DNA from: Oscillospiraceae bacterium
GTDB lineage: Bacteria; Bacillota; Clostridia; Oscillospirales; Ruminococcaceae
Assembly (NCBI GenBank): GCA_003531585.1
Contig: DQFX01000070.1
Span: 27,918-91,917, forward strand
DNA: 64,000 nt
Reading direction: 5' to 3'
The notes beneath the pieces were generated by a model. That model saw only the letters and a program-made list of their open reading frames with translations, did no database searches and had not been told where the DNA came from. Positions 43,544 through 52,744 of the stretch are shown here, in pieces. Position numbers and translations under genes: made by a program. The number at the start of each line of letters is the position of its first letter. Positions within the stretch are counted from its first letter, which is position 1.

Positions 43544-44133
43544 AAGCTCTCCTTATTCTTGTTGTATTTCAGATAATAATTGTATGCTTCAAACGTGTAT
43601 CTCGGGAGGTGTCCGCACTTCTTGCAGACGTCCCCGATATTGTATATCAGCGCCACGGACATCGCCTTATCAAGGTCGTCGCGGCAGATCTTCCTGAACT
43701 TGTCGACGTCCTTATAGCTTCTCTCCGCAGAGATCATATCCCCGAGGTAGACGATTTTTTCAAGCTTCGTCATTTTCGCGCAGCCGATCGTGTGGAAGCG
43801 TATCCCGGCAAGTATCTCCTCGTCGTTTATCCCGAGCCTGTCACGGACGTACGCCGCGCCTGCCACCGCATGCCACAGCGCCGGAGTGTCGATCTCCGCA
43901 GGATCCGGGGACATTCCGCTGTCAACGGTCATCTGCCGCTGGCGGTCCGGGAGATCCTCCTTCATGATGTCATGCAGAAGCCCTGCGAGATAGCAGCGCT
44001 TCTTGTCCGCACCGAATCTCTCCGCGAGGTCGTAGCATGCCTCGGCGACGTTCATGCTGTGGGTGAAGCGCTTTTTAGAAAGACGCTCCTTTATGAGTTC
44101 CTCGTATTCGTCGAATTCCTTGTATCTGCTCAA
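43540..44133 (-). CDS. yqeK: YqeK-family HD-domain dinucleoside tetraphosphate hydrolase
   Basis: 197 residues. HD motif residues are in RFTHSMNVAEACYDLA, YLAGLLHDIMKED and LWHAVAGAAYV; IRFHTIGCAKMTKLEKIVYLGD continues the family pattern. YqeK hydrolyses Ap4A symmetrically. The start codon is TTG (44131-44133), 8-9 bases after GGAGGT; there is no ATG nearby. It precedes rsfS and lies in the nadD cluster. Confidence 0.92.
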   Translation of the reverse strand: MSRYKEFDEYEELIKERLSKKRFTHSMNVAEACYDLAERFGADKKRCYLAGLLHDIMKEDLPDRQRQMTVDSGMSPDPAEIDTPALWHAVAGAAYVRDRLGINDEEILAGIRFHTIGCAKMTKLEKIVYLGDMISAERSYKDVDKFRKICRDDLDKAMSVALIYNIGDVCKKCGHLPRYTFEAYNYYLKYNKNKESL

Positions 44134-44156
44134 ACAGAATTACCTCCACATTAGAT

Positions 44157-44510
44157 TCACGGCTCTTTCCAGAAGCCGCCTCTGAAGAAATTCTCGCCGC
44201 CCAGAGGCTTTGCGGTCAGCCGGAACATCACGCAGCCGTCCGGACACACGATGGTCTTGCTGTACTTCCCGTCTCCCCCGAGATTTTCAAGGTCGCCGCC
44301 GCTGCGGACTGCCTCCATCAGCGGGTACAGCGTCATCATGGTCTTGCTGCAAATTCCATAACCGTCGGCGTTGACCGGGCAGCCGTAGGTACAGCGGTAT
44401 GTATCGCCGATCTCCTCGCCGTTTCGGCAGAGATGTTCGGTGTGGTCTCCGCGGAGATACCCGATGACCTCGACCTGGAATTCGTATTCCTCATCGTACC
44501 ACTTTTTCAT
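44157..44510 (-). CDS. TIGR04076-type small Cys protein, function unknown
   Basis: 117 residues. Two Cys patterns are clear: YRCTYGCPVNADGYGIC and VCPDGCVMFRL, resembling the TIGR04076 family of small proteins whose function is not known. The N-terminus (VEVIGYLRGDHT...) looks like a small beta domain. AGGTGA is placed well before the ATG. It is inserted between nadD (6 bases) and yqeK, so it is likely co-expressed with them. Metal or redox binding by the cysteines is a guess. Confidence 0.7.
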   Translation of the reverse strand: MKKWYDEEYEFQVEVIGYLRGDHTEHLCRNGEEIGDTYRCTYGCPVNADGYGICSKTMMTLYPLMEAVRSGGDLENLGGDGKYSKTIVCPDGCVMFRLTAKPLGGENFFRGGFWKEP

Positions 44511-44516
44511 GATTTA

Positions 44517-45113
44517 TCACCTGTAGAGCCCCTTTTCACGGATATACTCCGCAACGCCATGCGGAACCATTCTGGAAAAGTCCCCGTCCTGCGCGATGGT
44601 ATTTCTGACCTCCGTGGAGGACATCTCTATCGCCTGGGTCGGGAGCACCTTTATGCGCCCCAGTTCGTTGGCGTACTCCATCATGTCCGCGAAGCTGTCG
44701 CCGTCACGGGCTGCCGCGCAGACCTTCGTCTCCTTGAGCAGCGACTCGTACTTATACCACTTGTCGAAGCTGAACAGCATATCCCCGCCGATGAGCAGAA
44801 AGAACTGCTCGTTGGGGTACATCTCCTTCAGTGCACGGACGGTGTTTATCGAATAACTCGTCCCGCCGAGCCTTACCTCGATATCGCTGACCTCCACGCC
44901 CGGGATGTGCCCGAACGCGCGGCGGCACATCTCCGCCCTGTCCTCATACGGGGCAAGATTGGTGTGCTTGTGCGGCGAAACATACGTCGGGATTATAAGC
45001 AGACGGCGCAGCTTGAGCTGCTTCACGGCTTCCTCGGCAAGGCGGACATGCCCGTTATGCACCGGGTTGAACGCCCCTCCGAAGATGCCAGTCTTTTTCA
45101 CGCTGTCACTCAA
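44517..45113 (-). CDS. nadD: Nicotinate-nucleotide adenylyltransferase
   Basis: 198 residues, makes nicotinate adenine dinucleotide in NAD synthesis. The nucleotidyltransferase motif IFGGAFNPVHNGHV and the C-terminal MSSTEVRNTI (SSTxIR) are present, with IGGDMLFSFDKWY between. The start is either TTG (45111-45113, overlapping the yhbY stop by 8 bases) or the GTG four codons later, which would give the family-like MKKTGIFGG; neither has a strong ribosome binding site. Confidence 0.95.
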   Translation of the reverse strand: MSDSVKKTGIFGGAFNPVHNGHVRLAEEAVKQLKLRRLLIIPTYVSPHKHTNLAPYEDRAEMCRRAFGHIPGVEVSDIEVRLGGTSYSINTVRALKEMYPNEQFFLLIGGDMLFSFDKWYKYESLLKETKVCAAARDGDSFADMMEYANELGRIKVLPTQAIEMSSTEVRNTIAQDGDFSRMVPHGVAEYIREKGLYR

Positions 45114-45402
45114 GCTCTATCACCCGCTTCTTGGGATCCTTGTTGCGGCGGTAAAGCACGAACTTCCTGCCGATCACCTGCACGACCTCGGACTTTGTAA
45201 GCTCCGCGATCTGGTCTGCAGCTTCACGGGCGGTGAACTCGCAGTTCTCCTGCACGCCTACCTTTATAAGCTCGCGGCAGTTCAGAACGTCGTCGAGCTG
45301 CTTTACCAGCTCGTCGCCGATACCCAGCTTTCCAACGAAAAATATTGTATTGTAGCTCTGCGCTATGGAGCGCAGATGTGCTCTCTGTTTACTTGTCAGC
45401 AT
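45106..45402 (-). CDS. yhbY: YhbY/CRM-domain RNA-binding protein
   Basis: 98 residues, single CRM domain, associated with pre-50S ribosomal particles in other bacteria. LTSKQRAHLRSIAQSYNTI is followed by GKLGIGDELVKQLDDVL (the GKxG loop), RELIKVGVQ and VQVIGRKFVLYRR. The ATG overlaps the rdgB stop by one base. It is placed beside nadD, as in Bacillus (yqeI). Confidence 0.94.
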   Translation of the reverse strand: MLTSKQRAHLRSIAQSYNTIFFVGKLGIGDELVKQLDDVLNCRELIKVGVQENCEFTAREAADQIAELTKSEVVQVIGRKFVLYRRNKDPKKRVIELE

Positions 45403-46049
45403 TAACTGAATTTCTCCTTTAAGATCTTGGCAAGCTCCTCGAACGCCTTGGCGCGGTGGCTTATCCTGTTTTTCTCGTCCTGGTCGAGCTCCGCCATGCT
45501 GTGATCCTCGTCAACCATGAAGATGGGGTCATAGCCGAAGCCCTTGTCGCCGACCATCTCATCGCCTATGTACCCCTCAACGGTACCGTTTACGGAATAC
45601 TCGTCGTCCTCGGCGTAGATGAAATAGATCGAGCAAACGAAGCGTGCCTCTCTAAGGGGTCTGGACACGCCGTGCATCTCCTCAAGTACCTTCTCGCAAA
45701 GCTCCTTGTCGGTAGCGCCCTCGCCGGCATAGCGCGCGGAATAGATACCCGGTGCGCCGTTGAGGAAGTCTATCTCAAGTCCGCTGTCGTCTGCGATGGT
45801 AGGGAGCTTTGTTGCCTCGAAAACAGCGCGCGCCTTTATGTGCGCGTTCTCCTCGAAGGTATCGCCGTCCTCTACGATCTCGTCTGTGAAGCCTGCCTCC
45901 CGCATTGATACAACGTCGAAGCCGAACGGCTCGAGGAGCTTTCTGAACTCCCTGATCTTGCCCTGATTGTTGGACGCGATTATCAATTTCTGTCGGACAG
46001 GCGACGAGGCGGCAGGTTTTTCTTCGCCCGATTTGTGAAGATGTTTCAT
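45402..46049 (-). CDS. rdgB: XTP/dITP diphosphatase (RdgB/HAM1)
   Basis: 215 residues, removes non-canonical purine nucleotides. IASNNQGKIREFRKLL, TIADDSGLEIDFLNGAPGIYSARYAGE, GYDPIFM and the C-terminal ISHRAKAFEEL are the family blocks. The N-terminus carries about 20 additional residues (MKHLHKSGEEKPAASSPVRQ) before the domain; AAAGGA before this ATG supports the longer start, but initiation further in cannot be excluded. Confidence 0.94.
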   Translation of the reverse strand: MKHLHKSGEEKPAASSPVRQKLIIASNNQGKIREFRKLLEPFGFDVVSMREAGFTDEIVEDGDTFEENAHIKARAVFEATKLPTIADDSGLEIDFLNGAPGIYSARYAGEGATDKELCEKVLEEMHGVSRPLREARFVCSIYFIYAEDDEYSVNGTVEGYIGDEMVGDKGFGYDPIFMVDEDHSMAELDQDEKNRISHRAKAFEELAKILKEKFS

Positions 46050-46115
46050 AAAAAATCCTTTCCAATTTACTGCGCCTCATGGGCGCTTTATTTTACCCAT
46101 TCATGGGAAAATTTC

Positions 46116-47432
46116 TTACTCGAACAGAGCTTTTACATAGTCCGCCGGAACGAACGGCTGGAGATCGTCGATCTTCTCGCCCACGCCGACAAGTTTCACG
46201 GAAATGCCGAGCTCATTCTTTATAGGTATTATTATACCACCTTTTGCGGTTCCGTCAAGCTTTGTGAGAACAATTCCTGTAATTTCAGCACTTTCACTGA
46301 AAAGTTTGGCCTGATTGACTGCATTCTGTCCAGTAGTCGCGTCAAGAACCAATAAAGTTTCAACCGACGCGTCCGGAACTTCGCGGTTTATCACCCTGGC
46401 GATCTTTTTCAGCTCCTCCATGAGGTTCTTCTTATTGTGGAGCCTTCCTGCGGTGTCGCAGAGCACTACGTCAGCGCCGCGCGCCTTCGCTGCGGTCAGC
46501 GCGTCGAACACGACTGCGGCGGGGTCGCTGCCCTCGCTGTGCTTGACGATATCCACGCCGGCGCGGTCAGTCCATACGTTGAGCTGTTCAATAGCTGCCG
46601 CACGGAATGTATCCGCCGCCGCTACGACTACCTTCTTGCCCTGCGCCTTGAGATTCGCCGCGAGCTTGCCTATCGTGGTGGTCTTGCCTGCGCCGTTGAC
46701 GCCTATCACCATGATAACAGACGGCTTTGTGTCAAGCTTCAGCTCGTTGTCGCCGGTGAGCATTTCCGCGATGATATCGCGCAGGAGCTGCTTGACGTCC
46801 GCGGGGTCGGTGGCACCAGTGCGCTTTACAGCCTGGCGAAGTTTGTCGCATATCTGCATGGAGGTCTCAGCGCCGATATCGGAAAGGATCAGCGTTTCCT
46901 CCAGCTCGTCGAAAAAGTCCTCGTCTATCTTCGTGAAGCTGTTCATCAGCAGCTCCAGCTTGCTCATGAAGCCGTCCTTCGTCTTTTTCAGGCCGTTTTT
47001 CAGCTTCTCGAAGAATCCCTGCTTCTTCGGAGCTTCTTCGGACTCCTCGGTGAAATCCGGCTCGGGAACTTCCTCCTGCGGGACCTCCTCCGGCTCGGTT
47101 TCTTCTTCGGGGGCGGGAGCCTCCATAGCCTGCGGAATTTCCTCGGGTTTCTCAGGCTCGGGTATTTTCTCCGGCTGAGTCAGCGGCTCTTCCGCTTCGG
47201 CTTCGGGAGCCTCGAACGCAGCGTAATTCCCGGATTGCTCCGGCTCCTCGGCTGCGGGAACTCCACCGTCAGGCTGAACAGGCGCTTCAGCTTCGGTATA
47301 TCCGGAAGCTCCGATTTCGGCGCCGCCGCTTTCAGTACTGGTTTCGCCGGAGTTTTCATCGAGCACAGCCTCCTGTTCGTTCAGTTCTTCTTCCTGATGT
47401 TTCTTCTTTTTGAATCTGTCAAAAAATCCCAT
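46116..47432 (-). CDS. ftsY: Signal recognition particle receptor FtsY
   Basis: 438 residues. A basic start (MGFFDRFKKKK) precedes a Glu/Pro-rich acidic A domain of about 120 residues, then the NG GTPase domain with GVNGAGKTTTIGKLA (G1), DTFRAAA, DTAGRLHNKKNLM (G3) and TKLDGTAKGG (G4). It docks SRP-ribosome complexes at the membrane. The ATG at 47430-47432 is adjacent to a GGAGGT box and gives the typical MGFF start; 21 further upstream codons overlap smc and are rejected. Confidence 0.96.
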   Translation of the reverse strand: MGFFDRFKKKKHQEEELNEQEAVLDENSGETSTESGGAEIGASGYTEAEAPVQPDGGVPAAEEPEQSGNYAAFEAPEAEAEEPLTQPEKIPEPEKPEEIPQAMEAPAPEEETEPEEVPQEEVPEPDFTEESEEAPKKQGFFEKLKNGLKKTKDGFMSKLELLMNSFTKIDEDFFDELEETLILSDIGAETSMQICDKLRQAVKRTGATDPADVKQLLRDIIAEMLTGDNELKLDTKPSVIMVIGVNGAGKTTTIGKLAANLKAQGKKVVVAAADTFRAAAIEQLNVWTDRAGVDIVKHSEGSDPAAVVFDALTAAKARGADVVLCDTAGRLHNKKNLMEELKKIARVINREVPDASVETLLVLDATTGQNAVNQAKLFSESAEITGIVLTKLDGTAKGGIIIPIKNELGISVKLVGVGEKIDDLQPFVPADYVKALFE

Positions 47433-47491
47433 GTAACCTCCATTCCGGCATACTGAGTAAGTATGCTCAAAGCCGCGTTGGTTATGCAAAA

Positions 47492-50400
47492 TCATTTAAG
47501 CTCTACGTCCAGCTCGTCGGCAAGCTCGCGGCGCAGGAGCCTTGAAACTCCCTTTTCCTGCATGAAAACGCCGTAAAGCACCTTGCAGCCCTCGATTGTT
47601 CCGCGGCGGTGGGTTATTACCATCAGCTGTGTCTGGCTGCTGAACTGGTTGAGGTAAGTTATGTACTTGTCTACGTTCACATCGTCGAGCGCCGCGTCTA
47701 CCTCGTCGAGCATACAGAAAGGCGTCGGACGGTGCTTGAGTATCGCGAAGTAGATCGTGATGGCGACCATCGTCTGCTCGCCGCCGGAGAGGGATATCAG
47801 GTTCTTTATGACCTTCCCAGGCGGTGCCGCGAGTATCTCAATGCCGGAATTCAGAACGTCCTCCGGGTCGGTGAGCTTGAGTTCGCCGTGCGCCCCGTCG
47901 CCGAAAATGCTGACGAATATCTCCTTGAAGCTCTTGTTTATCTCCTCAAAGCTGTTGAGGAAGCGCGTCTTGATGTCCTCGGTGAGGTCGGCGATTAGCC
48001 TTTCAAGCTCCCGCTTGCTCTTTTCGATGTCGTCGAGCTGCGCGGTCTGGAACTTGTATCGCTCCGACACCGTGCGGTACTCCTCAATGGACTCCATGTT
48101 GACGTTTCCGAGCTTTGTTATCTGCTTTCTCAGCTCCTCGAGGTCGTTTTCCGCCGCCAGCAGGTTCTCAAGCGGCTTCGCCTGCTCTATCGCCATCGAC
48201 ACCGTCATGTCGTAGCTTTCGAGCAGCATGGAGACTATGCGCTCCTTCTCACGCTCCTCGCTCTTGCGGCGCTCCTCCAGCCTGGCGACTTCCCTTGCGA
48301 AGCGCTCCTTGTCGCGGTTCGCCTCGTTTATGTCGCGGTTCATCTGACCTATCGCCAGATCCAGGCTGTCTATCTCGGCCATGCTGCGGGAAATATCCTC
48401 GTCCTTGCCGGTAAGCTCCCCGCTGTGCTGCTCAAGCTCCATGCGGAGCTTCTCAATTTCAACGCGGATCTCCTCGTCGCTGCGGTCGAGCTCCGCCATC
48501 TTCCCGCGGAAGCTGTCGCTGCTCTGAAACAGCGCCCGGCGGTTCTCCTCACGGTTCCTGATCTCAACGTTGAACGCGTCGATATCCTTCTTCGCAGCCA
48601 TCTGCTCGAGGTTTATCCGGGATATCTCCTCGGAAATCTCCTTGCTCTGCGAAGCCGCGGAGTCGCGCTCGCTGCCGGACTGCTTCAGCTTTTCTTCAAG
48701 CCCCTCAGCCTTTTTGTCGCACTCCTCGACCACACTGCGAAGTTCGGTGAGCTGCGCGGTGTAGTTCTTTATCTGGAGGTCGAAGCGCTCCAGAGCCTGC
48801 CTTGAGTGCGCTCCCTGCTCGGTAAGCTGCTGAGCCAGCGTATTGAACTTCGACAGCTCAGCGCGGAGGTTGATCTCCTGAGAATCGCAGCTTCTCAGCT
48901 CGTCCTGCATGCCGTCGATCTCGACTGCGAATTTCGCTGCCTCCGCCTGGTACTGCTGGTACGCCTCGGTCTTTTCAACGAGGGTCTTTTTCATCTCGAT
49001 TATCGAGGTATACAGCGAATCCTTCTGCTGCTTTCTGGAAATGATACCCGTGCCGCTCGCCCGGCTTCCTCCGGTGAAGGAACCGCCTGCGTTGACGACC
49101 TGACCGTCAAGCGTAACGACGCGGAATCTGAAATTGTATTTCTTACTGAGGAACGCCGCCGTGTCGATATCGTCCACGATAACGGTAAGCCCCAGCAGGT
49201 AGCTGATTATGTTCCGGTACTCCTGGTCGCAGTCCACGAGGTCGCTTGCTATGCCCTCGAAGCCCTGCTCTGAGCTGAGCCGCGGCTCGTTCAGGAAGCG
49301 CCCCTTCATGGTGGTTATCGGAAGCATGGTCGCACGTCCGAAATTCGTTTCCTTGAGGAAGCGGATACAGCGCTTTGCTGTCTCCTCGCTGTCCACGATG
49401 ACGTTCTGCATTGCCGCTCCCAGTGCGGTCTCTATCGCGAGGACGTACCGCTCGTCGATAGTAACTACATCTGCAACGGTGCCGTGTATACCGCTCATTC
49501 TCCCCTGCTGGGAAGCCTTCATCAGTTCCTTGACGCTTCGGTTGTAGCCCTCCATGTTCTTCTCAACGTCGTCCAGTACTTTATAGCGGTTCTGCATCAT
49601 GTCAAGCTCGCTGCGTACCTTCTCAGCCTCGGATTTCGCCTCGTTCATGCGGCGAACCTTGCCGTCGTTGAGGCGCTGATATCCCGCCAGCTTGTTTGCC
49701 GTCGCGGAGCGCTTCTCGCCTACCTCCGCGAGCGATTTCCCGACCTGCGCGGCGCTGTCGGAGTACTCCTTCAGCTTCGCTTCGGAATTCTGCACGTCGC
49801 TCAGGAACGTCTGTTTCTGTTCCTCGGCTTCCGCTGCGGAACGCTCCGCCTGAACCGACCGCACGTCAGCCTCGCTGCGTTCGCGGTATATCTGGGCGAG
49901 TTCCTGCTCCAGCGCGGAATACTCCTTGTCGCTCTCGGCGTTCTGCTCCGCCATTGCGCTGAGCTTTTCCTGGAGGTCGGTCCGCTGCTTCTCAAACCGC
50001 TCCACCTCGGCGGTCTTTTCCTCTATTTTGCTGCGGAACTCCTTTATTGCGTCGTCGAAGCTGCGGCTGCTCTCCTCGGCGTTCGCTATCTGCTGAGTGA
50101 GTTCCGTGCGGCGCTCGTCATTGTGGCGGAGGTCGTTCTCGCGCACCTGTATCGTGGAGCGCTTCTCCGCTATCTCCGCGTTTACAGCCTCGCGGCTGCT
50201 GCGGAAACGTTCAAGCTCCGCCTGTATGCGCTGTTTCTTTTCGGTGCTCTCTTCAATGCTGTTCTGGAGCTTCTCCGCGTCCTTTTCGAAGTGCTCGCAC
50301 TCCGCGCGGTTGAGCAGCAGGTCGTCGTCCAGCTTCTTTATTGCGGTGCGGCGCTCCTCATAGTGAGCCGCTCCTACGGATATCTCAAGCTCCTTCTTCT

Positions 50401-51061
50401 GGTCGAGAAGCTCCGCGGCTAGAACCGCCTTCTCCGACTGCTTTTTAAGCACCGGGAGGCGCTCCTCGTCTGAACGGATAATATCCTTCTGGCGGGTGAT
50501 GTTTTCCTCGGCGCTCTCAAGTTCCTTCTCGGCTTCCGCTTTCTTGTGGAGGAACAGCGAAATGCCCGCCGCTTCCTCGAATATCTCGCGGCGCTGGGTA
50601 CCGCGGGCGTTGACTATCTCAGCGACCCTGCCCTGTCCGATTATGGAATATCCATCGCGCCCGAGTCCCGTACCGAGCAGCATTTCCTGAATGTCTTTCA
50701 GCCTGGACTTCGCGCCGTTTATGAGGTATTCGCTCTCGCCGGTGCGGTAGAGCTTGCGGGAGATCGTCACCTCGTCCGCGTCCACTGCAAGGGCGCGGTC
50801 GGTGTTGTCGATGCACAGCGCGACCTTCGCGAATCCCATCGGCTTTCTGTCGGTGGTCCCGTGGAAGATTACGTCCTCCATCTTTTCGCCGCGCAGGGTC
50901 TTTGCACCCTGCTCTCCCATTACCCAGCGCAGGGCGTCGCTTATGTTGCTCTTGCCGTTGCCGTTGCTTCCAACGACTGCGGTGGTCTGGGCGTCGAAAT
51001 TCAGTACGGTCTTGTCCGCAAAGGATTTGAACCCGTGTATCTCAAGTGACTTAAAAAACAT
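47492..51061 (-). CDS. smc: Chromosome segregation protein SMC
   Basis: 1189 residues. The head half has Walker A GSNGNGKSNISDALRWVMGE (about 32-51) and GRDGYSIIGQGRVAEI. Two long coiled coils (about 170-500 and 680-1010) flank the hinge, which contains GIHGTVADVV and GGSFTGGSR. The C-terminal head has LSGGEQTMVAI (signature) and FCMLDEVDAALDD (Walker B). It condenses and aligns chromosomes with ScpAB, which are not in this window. It is followed 59 bases later by ftsY, as usual. Confidence 0.97.
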   Translation of the reverse strand: MFFKSLEIHGFKSFADKTVLNFDAQTTAVVGSNGNGKSNISDALRWVMGEQGAKTLRGEKMEDVIFHGTTDRKPMGFAKVALCIDNTDRALAVDADEVTISRKLYRTGESEYLINGAKSRLKDIQEMLLGTGLGRDGYSIIGQGRVAEIVNARGTQRREIFEEAAGISLFLHKKAEAEKELESAEENITRQKDIIRSDEERLPVLKKQSEKAVLAAELLDQKKELEISVGAAHYEERRTAIKKLDDDLLLNRAECEHFEKDAEKLQNSIEESTEKKQRIQAELERFRSSREAVNAEIAEKRSTIQVRENDLRHNDERRTELTQQIANAEESSRSFDDAIKEFRSKIEEKTAEVERFEKQRTDLQEKLSAMAEQNAESDKEYSALEQELAQIYRERSEADVRSVQAERSAAEAEEQKQTFLSDVQNSEAKLKEYSDSAAQVGKSLAEVGEKRSATANKLAGYQRLNDGKVRRMNEAKSEAEKVRSELDMMQNRYKVLDDVEKNMEGYNRSVKELMKASQQGRMSGIHGTVADVVTIDERYVLAIETALGAAMQNVIVDSEETAKRCIRFLKETNFGRATMLPITTMKGRFLNEPRLSSEQGFEGIASDLVDCDQEYRNIISYLLGLTVIVDDIDTAAFLSKKYNFRFRVVTLDGQVVNAGGSFTGGSRASGTGIISRKQQKDSLYTSIIEMKKTLVEKTEAYQQYQAEAAKFAVEIDGMQDELRSCDSQEINLRAELSKFNTLAQQLTEQGAHSRQALERFDLQIKNYTAQLTELRSVVEECDKKAEGLEEKLKQSGSERDSAASQSKEISEEISRINLEQMAAKKDIDAFNVEIRNREENRRALFQSSDSFRGKMAELDRSDEEIRVEIEKLRMELEQHSGELTGKDEDISRSMAEIDSLDLAIGQMNRDINEANRDKERFAREVARLEERRKSEEREKERIVSMLLESYDMTVSMAIEQAKPLENLLAAENDLEELRKQITKLGNVNMESIEEYRTVSERYKFQTAQLDDIEKSKRELERLIADLTEDIKTRFLNSFEEINKSFKEIFVSIFGDGAHGELKLTDPEDVLNSGIEILAAPPGKVIKNLISLSGGEQTMVAITIYFAILKHRPTPFCMLDEVDAALDDVNVDKYITYLNQFSSQTQLMVITHRRGTIEGCKVLYGVFMQEKGVSRLLRRELADELDVELK

Positions 51062-51077
51062 TCACAAACCTCAATGT

Positions 51078-52067
51078 TTATCGCAGCTCGATGTACGCCC
51101 CTTCCAGAGGTTTCACATCGACGTCATACCCCAGCTCCCTCAGAGCCGCGATATTGCCGCGTTTCTGTCCGACTGCCCGGCTGATGTTCCGGCTGTCGGT
51201 GTATAAAATATAATGTCCTTTTTTCAGTGCGGAAAGCTTTTGCTTCGCGTCATTCATAAACAGCCGGCTCTCCACTATCTCCCGGAATGCCGGGTGGTAC
51301 ACTCCGCCGAGCATTTCGCTTTCCACTTCGGCGGAAGCGTGAAGCCCCATTCTTATAACGCGGACTCCCGCCGCGGTGAACTCCCGCAGAAGCTCCGCGC
51401 ACAGGTCTACGGTCTGCTCGAATCCGAAGCTCTGATACTCCCCGCTTTCAAACAGCCGTCCAAGCCGCGTGTGCTTCAGAATGACCGTCGGGTAAATGCG
51501 CACCGCGTCCGGCTTGAGCGCGATGAACTCCCGGCAGGTGTACCTCACGGCGTCCTCGCTGTCGCGGTAAAGCCCGGTCATCATCTGTAAACCCAGCGAT
51601 ATCCCGCTTTCCCGTATCAGCCGGGAAGCCCTGCGGACGTCCTCGGCAGAATGCCCGCGCTCGTTGGCTGTCAGCACCTCGTCCGACATGGACTGCGCGC
51701 CAAGCTCCACGGCGGTCATGCCGTATTTTTTCAGTATCGCGATTATCTCGTCGTCAACGCAGTCCGGGCGTGTGGAACAGCGTATCCCGCAATAGACCTC
51801 CGGGTGCTTTTGTACCGCCGCATGTGCGCACTCCAGCAGGCTGACCATATACTCCCTCGGGACGGCTGTGAAACTGCCTCCGAAAAACGCGATCTCCGCC
51901 TGCATTCCCCGCTCTGCGAGGTGCGGAGCCTGCTCCTCGAGCAGCGCCGCGACTTCCTCCGGAGATGGCGCGTGAGCCGCTCCGGAAATGCTCCGCTGGT
52001 CGCAGAAGCTGCACCGATGCGGGCAGCCGATGTGCGGAATGAAAACCGAGATGTTAGTCCGTTTCAT
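51078..52067 (-). CDS. Elp3-like radical SAM protein
   Basis: 329 residues. The [4Fe-4S] triad is IGCPHRCSFCDQ (about 13-24), followed by EIAFFGGSFTAVP and AVELGAQSMSDEVL, the pattern of the small Elp3-related radical SAM proteins common in clostridia. There is no HAT domain, and the protein is shorter than real Elp3. It probably acts on RNA or a tetrapyrrole-type substrate, unknown. Its start overlaps rnc by 14 bases, and it lies 16 bases before smc on the transcript, so it belongs to this operon. Confidence 0.8.
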   Translation of the reverse strand: MKRTNISVFIPHIGCPHRCSFCDQRSISGAAHAPSPEEVAALLEEQAPHLAERGMQAEIAFFGGSFTAVPREYMVSLLECAHAAVQKHPEVYCGIRCSTRPDCVDDEIIAILKKYGMTAVELGAQSMSDEVLTANERGHSAEDVRRASRLIRESGISLGLQMMTGLYRDSEDAVRYTCREFIALKPDAVRIYPTVILKHTRLGRLFESGEYQSFGFEQTVDLCAELLREFTAAGVRVIRMGLHASAEVESEMLGGVYHPAFREIVESRLFMNDAKQKLSALKKGHYILYTDSRNISRAVGQKRGNIAALRELGYDVDVKPLEGAYIELR

Positions 52068-52743
52068 AGCCCATCAGCCCGATAGCTTCCTTGGCGGCAG
52101 CCTGTTCGGCTTCCTTCTTGCTCTGACCCGAGCCGGTGCCTATGCTCTGACCGTTCAGCATAACGTCCGCGGTGAAGGTCTTGTGGTGAGCTTCGCCCTC
52201 TTCCTCGGTGACTTCGTAGGAGATATGCTCCTCCGGATTCTGCTGGATTATCTCCTGCAAAATCGTCTTGTAGTCGCCGAGCTTTACCTTTCCGCTCTTT
52301 ATCGCCTCGATAGACGGCACGAATCTCATGATAAACTTCTGAGCCTCGTCCATGCCGCCGTCAAGGAATATAGCCGCGATGAGCGCTTCGAAAGCGTCCG
52401 CGAGAATTGAGCGGCGCTCGCGGCCTCCGGTCATCTCCTCGCCCTTTCCGAGCAGAATGTAGTCGCCCAGTGAAATGCGCTTTGCGAAATTGTACAGCGA
52501 ATTCTCGCACACGATGGAGGCGCGCAGCTTTGTCAGCCCGCCCTCCGGAACGGTGGTCATATTCGTGTAGAGGTACAGCGAAACTGTTATCTGGAGCACG
52601 CTGTCCCCGAGGAACTCCAGGCGCTCGTTGCTGCCGTTGTTCTTTCCGCCGGAATAGCTGGAATGGGTCATCGCGCCGCGCAGGTACGACTTATCCTTAA
52701 AGGTGTATCCTATCTTTTCTTCAAGCTGACTGAATTCAGACAT
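52054..52743 (-). CDS. rnc: Ribonuclease III
   Basis: 229 residues. The catalytic signature NERLEFLGDSVLQITVS carries the acidic residues, with a second acidic cluster at LADAFEALIAAIFLDGG. The C-terminal dsRNA-binding domain (about 158-225) ends SKKEAEQAAAKEAIGLMG. It processes rRNA precursors and structured mRNAs. The ATG at 52741-52743 after AGAGGA is preferred to an upstream start inside plsX; plsX and rnc are separated by one base, leaving no room for acpP. Confidence 0.96.
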   Translation of the reverse strand: MSEFSQLEEKIGYTFKDKSYLRGAMTHSSYSGGKNNGSNERLEFLGDSVLQITVSLYLYTNMTTVPEGGLTKLRASIVCENSLYNFAKRISLGDYILLGKGEEMTGGRERRSILADAFEALIAAIFLDGGMDEAQKFIMRFVPSIEAIKSGKVKLGDYKTILQEIIQQNPEEHISYEVTEEEGEAHHKTFTADVMLNGQSIGTGSGQSKKEAEQAAAKEAIGLMGYETD

Positions 52744-52744
52744 G

